The notes under the pieces were generated by a model that had not been told where the DNA came from, did no database searches, and was given only the letters and a program-made list of their open reading frames with translations. DNA of 64,000 bases from positions 1 to 64,000 of the forward strand of contig VWZW01004032.1 in NCBI GenBank assembly GCA_013397115.1. Direction: 5' to 3'. A program made the position numbers and the translations under genes. Origin of the DNA: Edolisoma coerulescens (taxonomy: Eukaryota > Chordata > Aves > Passeriformes > Campephagidae). This document shows, in pieces, positions 50,523 through 63,811 of this stretch (position 1 is its first letter; every line of letters starts with the position of its first letter).

Positions 50523-51174
50523 TGACAAGGTGAACATGAGCCAGCAGTGCCCTGGCAGCCAGGAGGGCCACCCGTGTCCTGGGGGGCATCAGGCCCAGCA
50601 TCGCCAGCTGGGCAAGGGAGGGGATTGTCCCGCTCTGCTCTGCACTGGGGCGGCCTCACCTCGAGTGCTGGGGGCAGGTCTGGGTGCCACAGCACAGAAA
50701 AGACACTGAGCTGTTAGAGAGTGTCCAAAGGAGGGCACGAGGATGGTGAAGGGCCTGGAGGGGAAGCCGTGTGAGGAGTGGCTGAGGGCACTTGGTCTGT
50801 TCAGCCTGGAGAAGAGGAGACTGAGGGGAGACCTCACTGCAGTTACAACTTCCTTGTGAGGGGAAGAGGAGGGGCAGGCACTGATCTGGTCTCTGGGGTG
50901 ACAGTGACAGGACCTGAGGGAATGGCCTGAGGTTGTGTCAGGGGAGGTTTAGGTTAGATGTTAGGGAAAGGTTGTTCACTCAGAGGGTGGCTGGGCACTG
51001 AACAGGCTCCCCAGGGAAGGGTCACAGCACCAGTCTGACAGAGCTCAAGAGGCATTTGGACAATGCCCTCAGGCACATGGCGTGACTCTTGGGGCTGTCA
51101 TGTGCAGGGCCAGGAAGTGGACTTGATGATCCTTGTGGGTCCCTTCCACTCTGCTCATTCTGTGATTCTGTGAA
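50523..51174 (+). mobile_element. CR1 LINE, plus strand, with intact 3' end
   Basis: Starts near GACAAGGTGAACATGAGCCA, a segment in the 3' part of CR1 ORF2, and shows the ordered landmarks GGGGCGGCCTCACCTCGAGT, TTCAGCCTGGAGAAGAGGAG, GGGGAGGTTTAGGTTAGATG and GGACTTGATGATC. It ends with the tail ATTCTGTGATTCTGTGA at 51157-51173, the hallmark of CR1 integration by target-primed reverse transcription. Truncated at the 5' end, non-coding in effect. One of the less diverged CR1s here. Confidence 0.95.
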
Positions 51175-54100
51175 TCTTAGTGTATACATTTCAAGTCAGG
51201 AATAAGTTAGCTCTTTCCCCATCAATTAGGAAAATTTCCCCACGGATTAGGAAAAACAATATGGAAATGTTCAAAAAATACCTTTCCGTAGCAGAACTGT
51301 TTATTTTCCTTTTTCTCCCCTGAAATACACAGGTGAGGTTATAAGAAGGACCACATTCATTTTATTCCTTACTTGCATTAATCCAGCTCAGTTGTCATTT
51401 TTAAAACTACAAATCACTTTTGTTGAAATCAATGAAATTACTTGCTGGCAAAAAGCTGCATGCAAGAATGAGGAAAAAGGATGTCCCGGAAAACATATGC
51501 CTGTGCCTCTCTTTCAGTTAGCTCATGAGAGCATCCTCAAGCACACATGAATAAATAAGACATTAGGAATGATGTGCTTGGCTTTATTTGTCTGTATCTT
51601 TTTCTTTGTCAGTATCACAGCTGTGATCACCCGGAAAAATAATGCGAAATTTCAGTACTGATGTTTCCTATTTATGTACACAGTGCTATTAGAAGGTCAC
51701 AGGATCACAGGCACCTGCTTGTGTCAAAGCAGAAATAAAACAAACCATAAATTTGGGTTTTTTTCCTAGATTGTAATCCAATCTGTTGATTTTCTACAGT
51801 TTTTAAAAAGTTATTAAGAGGGGCAAATTTCAGAAATTGACCCAAAATATATCATCAGCATAGAATGCTATACTTTTTTTTTTTTTTTGATAGTTTGCTT
51901 GGTTAATTAATTTCTTCCACCAAGCTCTTTCTTCCTTCTGATTCTAAGAGTACAATATCAAGATGAGACCAAATTGAAATACTAGGTTCAAATTTCAGAT
52001 GACAAATTATAATCCAGATTATAATTGTATCTTTATGTCTGCTACAATAATAACTCTGGCAAGAAAATAGCTGAGAACATGAAAAAGCAATCTCTAAGTG
52101 TGGGGATTTTATTCTGCTTATAAGTTCTAGGACCATCTCTATTACATGTTAGATTATTTGGTGAGGTTGTTTTTAGTTTACAGCTGCCTACAACTTCTAA
52201 ATGACCACATAAATGATGTGGCAGAGTAAATGTAGACCATTTAAGGAAGAGGATAATTCTTGCTCATATAATCTATCCCTTAGTGGAGTTTTCTTCTAAG
52301 AAGATAATTTTTGAAGCCAAATATTACTTAACCTTATGCCATATTTTTCCATATTATATAAGACAATCTTATACGATAAATCTCTGTATTTAAAATTCAT
52401 GTTTACTACAAAATGAAAATAATTCCCTTTACTTATAGTATCTGCTACTGATAACTTCTAGTGATATTGATGAGGATGGGTGATACTTGAGTACATCTGA
52501 CATTTATTGTCTCATAATTAAGAGTTCAATATTTGCAGTTAGATTGTGTTAGAACAATGAACTGTTGTACAAGCCAAAATAAAGCATGTTTGTAAATTAC
52601 GTAGAACAATTTTGCTGTTGCTTGATTATGTTTCTTTAATATTTGTTCTATTCTTTCCTGATAGAAGCCAAACCCCTCCTATATTCTAGTCTTAGATCTT
52701 GACAATTTTCAACAATAAACATATGAGTTCCAGATGCTCACTAAAACTACAGAAAATGACTGCCACTTCTGTTTGTGGCATTGTTGTGTGAGAGTTTTTT
52801 TTCTCCTTGGAGACCTTTACTCTTCTAATGATTTACAGTGTGGCCATAGAATGTTGTTTCAAGCTACATTTTACCACATAAATGTAATCTCAAGAACACA
52901 ATGTGTTTTTCACAAAATAGAGGACTATTTGTATTTTGTTGCTATCCATTTAAGCCTTATCTTTAGATGAGGTCCTTACCACCTTTTCTTTCCCGAAAGA
53001 GAAGATAATTCTACAGGACACCTAAGTAGCTTCTGACTCTCCAGCACCAGCCCCTTTTCACTTACGCAGTTAAATAGTCTCAAAGTGGCTATTTCAAAAT
53101 TCTATAAATAATTGCACTTGAAATCAACACAGAGTTTCTAGACTGCTGTTCATATGCAGATAACAGCTAGTTCAATTTGCCAGCAAGCAGACAACTTTAG
53201 CTGAACTCAAAAGGAGTTTTTGCATTTTACTTCATCCATGGAAAGATAACAATCTTTCAAACTGGTTGTCTGTATCATTATAAAGTTACCAGAGCCAATG
53301 GGAGGACTGAGAGAGTAAAAGTAAAGAAAAAGAGGGAGGAAGAGATAGAAATCATCCCATCCAAACAGAAACAGAATGGATAGTATGAATCTGCTTGTGA
53401 CTGTCTTTATCTTTACACTACTATGGAAGAAATCTATTTTAATTGTTCAGAGCAGATGAGTCTTCCATGTTTCTAATGTCCAGTGAAACACAGCTTTCTC
53501 AACAACAAAATAAGAAACCATGCTTTGAGAATTAAAACCTGATAATGTAAAATATCTCAGCTACTTTTTATAAGTGATGGAAATGAGCATTATTAAAAAT
53601 AGGAGGGGGCTGACTGAATTGATTATCAGAAATTGCCATTTTCTGATTTATGAAATGTGAACTTTGTATAATTTATTGATAAGTTTTTCTCCCCTTGTTT
53701 CTTTCTTAATCACATTATAGAAAATATTTTTCCACATCTAGTTTCCAGTCAGAAACAGATTTCATCTAGGAAATGTAGGCATCCACAACCCATTAACTTC
53801 CCATTTTCACAGCATTAGCAGTCAGATGGGAGAATTTTCCTTCAAGCCCCAGTGGCTCAGACTGAGAACCCTTTAATCTGAAAATAACTATCTCTGGTCA
53901 TATAGGCGTTCACAGGCTACAGGCACAATGAATTGGCTACTGTGGAAATTCCTCATGACAAAAAATAGAAATGGAGACCCTAAGTTGGTCACATGAGCTT
54001 AGTTGATCATGCAGCATTTGAAATACATTTTATGCATCTGGCAAGCAACTCTTGACCCTCCAGACATTTTTAAAATATATCTGATTCTCTCCTGTTAGGT

Positions 54101-57100
54101 AATGAAGACAAAACTCTGCCTGTTTCCACATCCCTAATTTTTAGCAGCTAAAGGCTGCTCTTGTATTATGAAGCCATTTAAAGCTTAAAAGAAAATTCTA
54201 TTTCTTCTTCTCTGCTGGAATTTTAGGGGAAACAAATTTTTGTGTCCAAACACCAACCAGTTCACTTCAAAATGCACAGCAAAAGGAGGAAATTATCTTT
54301 TATGATTAACACTTTTTAGAATAGGTACCTAGTAATAACACCTGTTTATAATTTAAGGTGTACAAAACATGAACTGACATGCAGAACCCTCGTGCATGAA
54401 CATCCACCTATTGAGCAATTTCCCCCTTTAGGCTACACAGCGGAGTGGTCTGTCTTTGAACTCAAATGCCTTTTCCTAGTATTTCCATTGGGAAAACTAT
54501 TGTAATTCATGAGTTATAAAAAGCCCATTTTCATGCCATTTTTTTAAGATGACATTTTTGCTTCCTCTTAGAAAATGTTGGGGTTTAGCTATTTTAGCAA
54601 ATGCAATAATTTCAGAGAGCTGTTGTTGCATCAGCTTGTTATCACTGTAATGCCAGTGGCCCTATTTTTATCCTTATTACACAGAAGCTGATCAAGATGA
54701 GCCATCTCATTTATAATCAGACCCATGGTGGTCAAACCTGTGAATAACAGTCCAATTGTACATGACACCAGAGAGTTACAGCTGGAAGGTGCTCACTGTA
54801 GTTGCGACCTCCAAAGGAAAGAAAACAGTGATATTGGAGCCTGCCTCCTTCCGGTACCTGTGTGCAAGGTTCATAGCAGTGCTGAGTGGCTGTGGGTTAC
54901 TGCACACTGCACAGCTCCAGTATATGAATGGAAGTATACAACCCACCCTATTCAAAGGAGAAATCACTAGGGATAGATATAATTTATAGCAGGCAAATTC
55001 AATCTCCTGCAAGAATTAGTAAGGAGAAATAAAGATACCTTTCTTCTAGGTTACGGTGGCGAGGGCAGCGGCACTCTCTTGCTTGATCTGTGTGAGTGGT
55101 TGAGTGTGCTGCCTTCCTCCTCAGGTACCTGCCAGAGGCAGAAGGAGCCAAAGAAGTCACAGAAGAAGACTAGAAGAAGATGCACGACAAAAAAGTCACT
55201 CAGATATTCAGTTTAACAGCAAAACTGCTGTTTTCTGTTACTTTTAGTATTCTTGTTTACCACTTTAAAATACATTCATTCGTTTTGAAACACTGAACTT
55301 TGGAGGTTTATCCACAGACACCCTGCATATTTTCCATGACTTTCACACAGTCTGAATTTTTCATCTTACATTCCTAGTCTTTTAATGACCCTTGTTGTTA
55401 TTTTGTGGGGTTTTCCTGGGTTTTTGTTGTTGTTTATTTGGGGTTTTTAATCTTACCCTGCTGTTTTGAATGTCAATATAAGCTATGTTGGGACACGATA
55501 TAATTCAGGATACATTTATATTTCAATTATACATCAAACATATAACTGTTTGAAAAAAAAATCTTCTAATTCTGTGGTTTCATTTATTGCTTAACTGGTC
55601 CTCATGATTCTTGAGATTTGTATTCAGAATGAGATATCAATTTAATGGGATATGCTAAACTTAGACAGTGCTCTACTATTCTATGCTTTTTCACCTATTT
55701 TTTAAACACCTTCCCACACATGAGGGGCTGACACTCCAGATGACTTGCCTAGACTCTAATTACTATATAGTATTCTAGGAGAGAGACTTCAATTTTCAGT
55801 TGCAGCTCCTCTGTTAATTAAGGTTCCTAGGCATTTATAGCTTCATGAGCTTCAAGGAATAATACAGAGTAATCAAGGCGAATAATGAAATATTAGTCAG
55901 ACCAAAGAAAGAGATGGCATAAGAATAACTAAAAGGCTTACTGTCAGACAACAGTGACAAAAACTGCCCCTACATCCCTGCAGCAGCCCCTAAGTGCACA
56001 GGTATTTTGTACAAAATGGAACATTTCTGGAAGGAAGGGTTAAGAAATACAGTCTCTTAGAAGTGGAAGAAGTGGATTTCATGTTTTTCAGCAGACACAA
56101 GGCCTGCTTTGTTTAGTCTTTCTCTTCCATCTTAGATATGTATCTTAATTACAACGCTGTGGAAAAAGAAGGGGTACAACACTCCAGTCTTGTAAGTGAA
56201 TGATATGATCTAGAGAACATACTGCACTATTTACCTGAAGAAAAATATATAGAACACCAAACACTTTATCAAGACTATTTGGTTTTGGGTAATTATGTGG
56301 GATATCATCAATCAGTCTCCAAGATGACATGCAGGTGCTTAAATAACTTTACTAGCAGAATTAAGATCTTTAGGACCTTGAAGTATCTGAAAAGAAAGAT
56401 AAATATTGTGGATTTTCCCACAGATTTTCTAAAATCTGCTGTTTGTACTCCTTGATAAAAGGAAGCAGAAAAACCAAAACAAGAAACAGGCAAAAAATCC
56501 ACAACAAATCCCGGACTTCTTTCCTGAGAAAAATTCTTCCAGGGAATAATCAATATCTTATGACATTAATTAGTTTATTCTTCTAGTCGTTCACACTAGT
56601 ACACTATTGTGAAAGGATCTGTTGCCAAGAAGCATAAAAAACTGCTTGTTTCCCAGACAACCATTGTAAGTGAAGATTAGGGGAGCCTTCAAGTTGCCAT
56701 TAAATTGTCTGAAAAGATTAAAAGTGATTTGTCAAATATATGTCTCTGAAATGTTTACTAAAGGAGTTTTTAAAATATGATAACTGTCTGTAATAACTCA
56801 ATTTGTGCATAGAAATATCTCTTTTTATTTATTTTTTATACCAACAACAATAACAAAATATCCTCCTGCTGCTGCAACACACTTTACTTTCTGGACAACT
56901 TACTCCCCCACAGAGGACATAGGGTAAAACCAGAGAACATGCTTGGAAAAACTTGTGGATTTCATTTGAAAATACCATTATTTTTAGCTAATTTATGGGC
57001 CTATACATCTCCAAATTTAAGGCTGAAGTTCATTTGGCAAATCCTCTGGATTTTAAGAGTGTCATGGTAGACAGCACTTTCCTTGTCAGAGTGATTTGCC

Positions 57101-58085
57101 TGAGAATCTGTCTCAATGGGTTTTTTTCCTCATTTTGTTATGAGCCTTCAACTGAGAATGTCATTTATCCAGCTTAAAAGAATAAACAAAACCTCTCAAA
57201 AAATCAACAACGCCCCAAATCCACAGTCATTCTAGTGAGATTTCATGAAGAGTTTCTTCCTTTTTGCTTTCTTCTAATATTCCTTCAGAGTGGTTTCAGA
57301 AAACTGATATGCACAAGAATGCAACTGCAGAATAAAAGACTGGATAGAGAAAATTTAGAAGTTAAACAGGCCCAGTGGAATTCTTCTCTTCATAATTTGT
57401 GAATTCTTGGTTGGAAACCTGGAAGTTTATGAAAATTGCATGAAGGTACTAGAGAATTGCTTTGGCAGCCCTGGTCTTGTAGCTCTTTTTTTGCTATATT
57501 TACTGCTTCTGGTTGCTAGTGGGATGTTGTGTAAGGATGACAAGAGGACTTTTAAAATTTTCCTAAGTTCTGATCTTTAGACCTCGAAGTATTTTTTCCT
57601 TTTTGCAGCCAGATTGGAATATAGGGAAAAAAATTACATTTTGTAGATTCTGTCCCATACAAACTCCAACTGCCTTTGTTTTAGATTCCTATGATTAAAC
57701 ATTCAGGGACTGTTCTATGCATACCAATCAAAACTTGCAGCTAAGTCAATATTCTTCCATTTTTTTAAACTTTGTTTAAATTCTCACATAGCAAAACTAT
57801 GTCCGTGTTTGAGATTGTCATTGCTGGCCTACTGTTCTGTTTAAAATGGAACTGTTATCTTCTATTTTTCTGCTTGAGTAATAAGAGATGAAAACTTGGA
57901 AGAAGCAGGTTTTGTAGCTTAACTGATTGCAATGGAACTCTGATTTTCTAGAACTGCGTGAATATTTCTGAATAGAACTACTTCATAAGTTTGTGGAGAA
58001 ACTATGTTAGAAGTACTACACTTTAAAGTGGTGTGCCTATGCTTGGGGCCAAAAAGAATATATATAATAATATATATCTTTAGAT
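51175..58085. other. Unique AT-rich sequence, no identified gene
   Basis: No recognisable interspersed repeat. A T-run lies at about 51873-51888. The only gene-like hints are at 55050-55173. Open frames are otherwise short. Confidence 0.55.
55050..55173 (+). other. Candidate exon(s) in a small CpG-bearing patch, weak
   Basis: Two acceptor-like sites occur close together. CCTTTCTTCTAG precedes 55050 and a GTGAGT donor follows 55091, giving a 42-nt segment with three CpGs in about 20 bases. TGCCTTCCTCCTCAG precedes 55125, after which one frame reads YLPEAEGAKEVTEED and stops at 55171-55173. A different frame is open right across both segments and becomes very basic (KKSQKKTRRR). No family is recognised. 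It may be a decayed gene fragment, exons of an unknown transcript, or chance. Confidence 0.15.
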
Positions 58086-58430
58086 TACAGAATCAGTGAG
58101 GTTGGAAAAGACCTCTGGGATCATCAAGTCCAACCTGTGACCAGATACCACCACGTCAACCAGACCATGACACTGAGTGCCACATCCAGTCTTTCCTTAA
58201 ACATCTCCAGAGACAGTGACTCCACCACCTCCCTGGGCAGCCCATTCCAATATCTAATCGCCCTTTCTGTGAAGAAATTCTTCCTAATCTGCAATTTAAA
58301 CCTCCCCTGGGGAAGATTAAGACTATGTCTTCTTGTCTGACATTCATTGCCCAGGAGGAAAGACCGACCCCCACCTGGCTACAACCTCTTATCAGGCAGT
58401 TGTAGAGACTGAAAAGGTCAGTCCTGTGGA
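58086..58430 (-). mobile_element. CR1 LINE, minus strand, 3' part
   Basis: On the plus strand: CAGAATCAGTGAGGTTGGAA, GGGATCATCAAGTCCAACCT, ACCTCCCTGGGCAGCCCATT, AAACCTCCCCTGGGGAAGAT and GACCGACCCCCACCTGGCTA, the standard antisense CR1 3' order. It begins at the element's 3' end and is truncated near 58430. The antisense 108-codon frame (58156-58482) is part of the repeat. Confidence 0.93.
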
Positions 58431-60676
58431 TCTCATACACCACAGGCTGTAGTCTGGCCATAATTTTTTCTACAGTCAACATGTTAAATGATCAAATTGG
58501 TTGTCTAGAAAAATACTACAGAGATGATACCAGGTCTGAATGGGCTACAGACATGAGTCCCTAGCCAGTAGGGGACAAATACATAGAAACATATATGTAC
58601 TGGCTTTTTCTTTTTGATATGAAAACCAATTATGAATAGTAATTTGTTTTGTATAAATCAATTTTATCATAGAGTAACAGTTTTTGCTTAATATCAAATC
58701 AACCACAACTAAGTTCGTAATTAGTGACATGCTCCTGATTTCCTCACCCATTCAGAAATTTCCAGATGTTTGTATAAAAAAAGTTTAGTGTTGGAGCACT
58801 TGTGGATCAATTATATCTACTGTATAGTTGTACAGGTGTTATTATTAGTTTTATCTACTATCAATATAGTATCTGCTACTGTTGGTAGTGATAAGAAAAG
58901 AGCTTTCAATGATCTAAGAATACTGTAAAAGAGGTGTCACACTCTTCTGTAGAAAGGAAAAATAAGTATGTTTACACAGTGCTACACAGTGCTTTGCTGA
59001 GAAAAAGCTCTTTTTTTTTCTACATCCAAATACAAGTTCTATACCCATAAGAAATGCAATAATACTAACGCAGAAATCTGCCTAGAATAATGTTTCCAGC
59101 TCCTTAGCATAAGCAATTGTTCTGCTGACCTGGTTTAGTCTGCTTCCAGTTACGGAGTTAGCTGCTCACAAAGCTCACTGCACTGCAGACGTCTTCTGAA
59201 ATTCATGTTTTCTGTAGGAAAAATCAAATGCTTTGGACTCCTTGTCTATGGCCCCTGCCTTCCTCTATCACTGTGAAATATGCACAGATGATAGTGTGGC
59301 AGCTAGGATATTTCCTTATGTTTTTTCATTCATCTATTATGAAAGTGTAAAGCCTTACAGCAAAGCGCACAAAACTAATAGAGCATCCTGAAGAGGATTC
59401 TTTAAAGACATTAACCAAGCAATCTGATCTTTGTATTTGGTCTTCATTGACTGAAAAGCCAATGTCTCTGAAATGCAGAGGGCAGGTTTATTGACTATTT
59501 GTGACTTAGCCCATAACTCAGAGACCACTGTGCAGGCTGTATGTCAAAGTCCTTTTAGATTTTTAAGTGCCCTTTAAATGTCAGTGTTTAACATCAGACT
59601 AAAACTAAAGCACTAATAGTTCTAGTGATTTTATCAAAGTGAAATAAATCATCTTCATATTTTTCAACTTAGGCCTGTAAACTGTATCCACACATGGATG
59701 TTCACAGTGTCATCATCTATACCTAATACTAGGCTGACAGTAGACTGAGTAAGAAATTGTAATATTGTACAGTATATAGGATAATTAATTTGTTAAGGTT
59801 ATCAGATTTCAGTTTAAATGGCCTCTCACTCGTGATATCAAGTGCAGGATAATTATTTAGAAACAATTTGGCAGAATTTTTTTTCCTTTTAACCGATATT
59901 TTTAGAAGACACCTTAAAACAGAAATTCTAGCTGTCTCTGGATTTGTACTGAGTCCTCCTCACCTGAAGTAAATAACCTTTTAGTTTGATATCACAACCC
60001 TTTTTCTTTCCTTTTTTTTCCCCTTTTTTTATTTCAAAAAGCTTTTTTGCAAAGTTTTGCTTTATACTCCCCAGCTTGTCACAGTATCTGGCAAATCTTC
60101 TTTCCTTTCTCTTTCTTCCTGCAATCAGAACAAGGATTACAGCCTCTGTGTTTCTTTTGGTGCTGCGTTTGCTTTCATTTACTAGTCTACCAGGCTTCCA
60201 GGTTCTTGGATGTGAAAGTAGAAAGATGGCAGAACTATGTACAATTGCACATGTGAACTGTTCATTCTGCCTGGATGTTTGTGGTTTCTTCCATGCTTCT
60301 GCATTGCAAGACAATGCTTAGTTTTTTATTGTGGACATGAAATCTAAGANACTTTATATATATAATATATATATATATATACACATCAATATTTACAATT
60401 ACATTTCGTTTTATATTATTTATATTTATAGCCTTTAAAATTTACAGTATTTTTAATCTATGAGTCCATTTCAGAATTCAGTGCTATCAGGTGCTACCAA
60501 CATATTCTGCATGACTCTCATGATCACCATCTCATTTTCTCTGAATGCTAAATGCAGTGCACAAAATGGATATGGTAGGAGCTGATGAATTCAGCATTTA
60601 ATTGTTACCTCAGAATACTATGAGTAAGACTTTGCAGAAAGGTGAACTGACTATTCTAGATGTAAATACCAAAATT
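58431..60676. other. Unique AT-rich sequence, no identified gene
   Basis: No gene. Contains a T/C-rich tract (about 59998-60050) that produces a lysine-rich antisense open frame, and an (AT)n run beside an undetermined base at 60350. Confidence 0.6.
60351..60382. repeat. (AT)n microsatellite
   Basis: Alternating TATATA sequence directly following a single undetermined base at 60350, a likely sequencing or assembly break point. Confidence 0.9.
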
Positions 60677-60857
60677 AATCACATAGTTCATAGACTGGTT
60701 AAGGTTGGAACAGAATTCTAAGATGATCAAGTCTGTGCACCTATGCACTACCACCGTGGTCACCATTAAATCATGTACTCAAGAACCATATCCACAAGTT
60801 TTTTGAACACTTCCTGGGATGATGATTCCACTACCTCCCTGCGCAGCCTCTTTGCCC
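60677..60857 (-). mobile_element. CR1 LINE, minus strand, 3' piece of a split copy
   Basis: On the plus strand: TTCATAGACTGGTTAAGGTTG, ATGATCAAGTCTG, GATGATTCCACTACCTCCCT and GCGCAGCCTCTTTGCCC, the antisense CR1 3' end in diverged form. It breaks off inside the segment that reads GGCAGCCTGTTCCAATG in other copies. Confidence 0.8.
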
Positions 60858-61451
60858 TGGGTAACCTGAAAAAAAAAGGGTATTGTACTCCATATCTTTT
60901 CTACACCAACCTGATTATCACTGTCCCTTCCAGATGTGGGGCTGGAAGCAGAACTGGGGTGTCTTGCTGTGGACTTGCAGAAGTTGAGCGTGCCAGGCTC
61001 CCTCTAAGGTCCAGGGAACACCCAAGCAGAGCCTCTTCCTTGTTTCTCACTGGGCTGTCCAGAGAGCTGCCTGGGGCAGAGTCTCCAAGAAATTCCAGTC
61101 CACAATCCTAAACTGTTTGGGAGAAAATTTCACACCACCATTTTCGGCCATGGTTGCTGGGGGTTTTGTAAGCTCTTACCTCCCCTTTTGTTTGTTCCAG
61201 GAGGAAGGTTGAGCCAAGTGGCTCAAAGCATATTGTCTTCTTTGTTCCAAGGGAGTCCACAGAATTCAGCACCTTTGTATCTAGTGCTTATTATTGTTAT
61301 CTTGGTTGTTGCTGGTTTGGTTTTTAGTAAACTCTTTATTTTTTCACTTACATCTTCTCACATTCCTCTCCCTATTGGTGAAGGAGAGTGGTTAGACCTA
61401 AAGGGGAGGTAGCTACAGGTTCCACCCAGTAAATTGTTTCGAACCAAGACA
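60858..61451 (+). mobile_element. Solo LTR inserted in CR1, plus strand
   Basis: An insertion of about 590 bp between two pieces of one CR1. It begins TGGGTAACCTGAAAA and ends CGAACCAAGACA (TG...CA). The right part has the layout of a bird LTR 3' end: TTATTATTGTTATC, GGTTTTTAGTAAACTC, CATTCCTCTCCCTATTGGTG and a closing GTTTCGAACCAAGACA that resembles the GGTTAAACCACGACA-type end of other bird LTRs. The family differs from type A. The CTTTGC before and CTGTTGC after it may be a mutated target duplication. No viral coding sequence is present. The exact left boundary is uncertain. Confidence 0.65.
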
Positions 61452-61459
61452 CTGTTGCA

Positions 61460-62070
61460 ATGCTACACAACCCTTTCTGTGAAGAATTTTTTCCAAATAT
61501 CCAGTCTAAACCTCCCCTCTCCATTTTCTCTTATCCTGCCACTTGTTGCTTGGGAAAACAGACTGATCCCCACCTGGCTACAACCTCCTTTCAGGGAGTT
61601 CAAGAGAATGATAAGGTCACCCCTGAGCCTCCTTTTCTCCAGGCTAAACACCCCCAGCTCCCTCAGCTGCTCTTCAGAGGACTTGTGCTCCAGACTCTTC
61701 CCCAGATCTGTTGCCCTTCTCTGGACTCGGTCCAACATCTCAATGTCTTTCTTGCCATGAGCGGCCCAGATCTAAACACAAGTGTTTGAGGTGTGACCTC
61801 ACCAGTGCCCTGTACAGGCAGTGGTCACCGCCCTGGCCCTTTCTGGCCACCCCGGCACTCACTGGCGGAGGTTCAGCTGCTTCCAACCAGCACCTCCGGA
61901 TCTTTTCCCCTTTGCAGCCCCTCTGCCCCAAGCCTGTACCTCTGCATGGGGGAATTGTTGGGACACAGGGGCAGAAGCCGGTACCTGACCAAGTTGATTC
62001 TCTTGAAATTGTCCTCAGCCCACCTATCCAACCTCTCCGGAGTCTGGAATGTCTGGATAAAATCTGTGGC
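61460..62070 (-). mobile_element. CR1 LINE, minus strand, 5' piece of the split copy
   Basis: Resumes with CAATGCTACACAACCCTTTC, the segment at which the left piece stops. It continues through AAACCTCCCCTCTCC, CCCCACCTGGCTACAACCTC, CTCCTTTTCTCCAGGCTAAA, CTTGCCATGAGCGGCCCAGA and GGTGTGACCTCACCAGTGCC, then into the ORF2 3' region (CACCTCCGGATCTTTTCCCC, CTCTGCCCCAAGCCTGTACC). It fades near 62070. Open frames of 109-134 codons here belong to the repeat. Confidence 0.92.
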
Positions 62071-63109
62071 TTCAATCTGGAGATGACAGAAAGGAAAATG
62101 AAAGCTAATTTTTAAAGTATGTACAACATGATTTGATGAAATCCAGCAGAAAAAATATAGGCAATGGCAAATTCAATCCCATTTTCATTAAGACCAAATA
62201 TTAACAGCTTTGTGGTAAAAAATTTTTGCGAAAAGAACACAGTCAAGTGTCAAACAATCCAGACTTTATCAATGGTATAAGCTTTCTTTTTGTATATAAG
62301 TTAGATACTTGAATTAGAACACCTTTGGAAAATAATAGTGCAGGCTAGTTTAACATGTCCTCACAAGTTTTTGAAAATTGTGACTTGCCATTGCTACATA
62401 TGTATTTGTGAAAAGGACTGTTGGTGTCACAAAATCTAGAAACAAATCTGGAGCACTGAAGTAGTAGCAATTTACTATTTTATATCAGCCCAAAAGGTAC
62501 AGGGGTTATATGTCCTACTTGAAGAATGAATGGTTGTGTCAGTTCCTGTTACAGTAATGCAAAGGTCTGTGTACATTGCCCAACTGGCTTTTCTTTTCTG
62601 TACTTTTTTTTATATATACCGAATTGCACAACACCACCTTTGGACAGAACTGCAGTACCTAAATATTCCTGTTCTAAATTTTTCTGGTTTATTTATTTTA
62701 CTTTGACTCCTTAATTCTATTCTTGAATCAATAATGCTAAACAAGTGTCAGTGAACCTGTAATGGTAATACAGACTACAAAACCAGAGAGTCACTTGCCC
62801 AAAATTTCCCACCTCAGTAACATAAAGCTTTCTTTTTATGTGTCAAATATTTATGTTGATTTGCCCTGAAATGTCTTGGTGTCAATGCTTATGCTACTGT
62901 GAGTAAAGGATTCAAACATTTTTTACCCTACAGGGCCTGCATTATTAGCTTGCACACACAGCTGAAATTTTTTTGCATCTCCAGAGTAACATCCTTGAAT
63001 TCATAGGTGTTTTAGGACCAAGATTAATAGGTGTACTGACAGAATTTCTAGAGAGTGATGAAAAATATTAAAATATATTAAGGATATAAAAAATTTTAAG
63101 GATAAATGC

Positions 63110-63175
63110 TTTATTTTTTTCTTTTCTTCTCTTTTTTTTTCCTTTTTCTTTTTTCTTTTTTTCTTTTTTTTTTGT
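63110..63175. repeat. Polypyrimidine (T/C)n tract
   Basis: About 65 bases of T with interspersed C on the plus strand. Too long for an ordinary splice tract and not followed by an AG with an open segment. Confidence 0.92.
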
Positions 63176-63811
63176 TGAATGGATGTGAGAGATGATGGAG
63201 AGAAATTCTGGTAGTTCAGTTAAAGCTGGAAGGAGTTAGATAACTCCAATTATTCTTACATCATGGAGCAACAGTTATAGAAGAAATCAAAGAAAAAACC
63301 TAAGGAAATGCAAGTCTTCTGGACTGGAGAACGACCCTTAAACTGCTAAACTCAATTGTCTCAAGCACTTTAGACAAGCAAGCCCTGAAAGAAATATTGG
63401 GGGTGGTAGGGAAGGAGAGAAGAATCTGATACCCACTTTGTCTTCAACAAGGTTCCTTGTGCAAAGCCTGAAAACCAAACACATTTGCAAAAAATCCTTA
63501 TAAACTTTCAAAACACATTTCCACAGTGTGGATTCATTTTTCACAAATCTCAATAAGATGCAAATGCTCTATTTCCCCGTTTAGTTTACTTCTGCTGGAG
63601 TGCATGTTTCACAAGTTGTTGAAGTTGTAAACAAGGGTCAGGTTCTGGTCCATCCTTTGCAGACGCATGAACTAAACATTACTTCACACAGGAGTGAGAC
63701 TCAACACTGAACACATTCAACATCAGGGGACAAAGAAATATGCATCTCTTTATAGGATTGGTAAAAATATGTAAAATTGCAGCTTTCTCTTCATTCTTTT
63801 CTTCTTAACAG

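Noticed and set aside
59928..60314. 128-codon minus-strand frame, lysine-rich
   Set aside because: The lysine-rich part is the translation of a T/C-rich low-complexity tract; no family is recognised and the length is near that expected by chance.
61711..62115. 134-codon plus-strand frame as a gene
   Set aside because: It is antisense to, and inside, the CR1 piece at 61460-62070.
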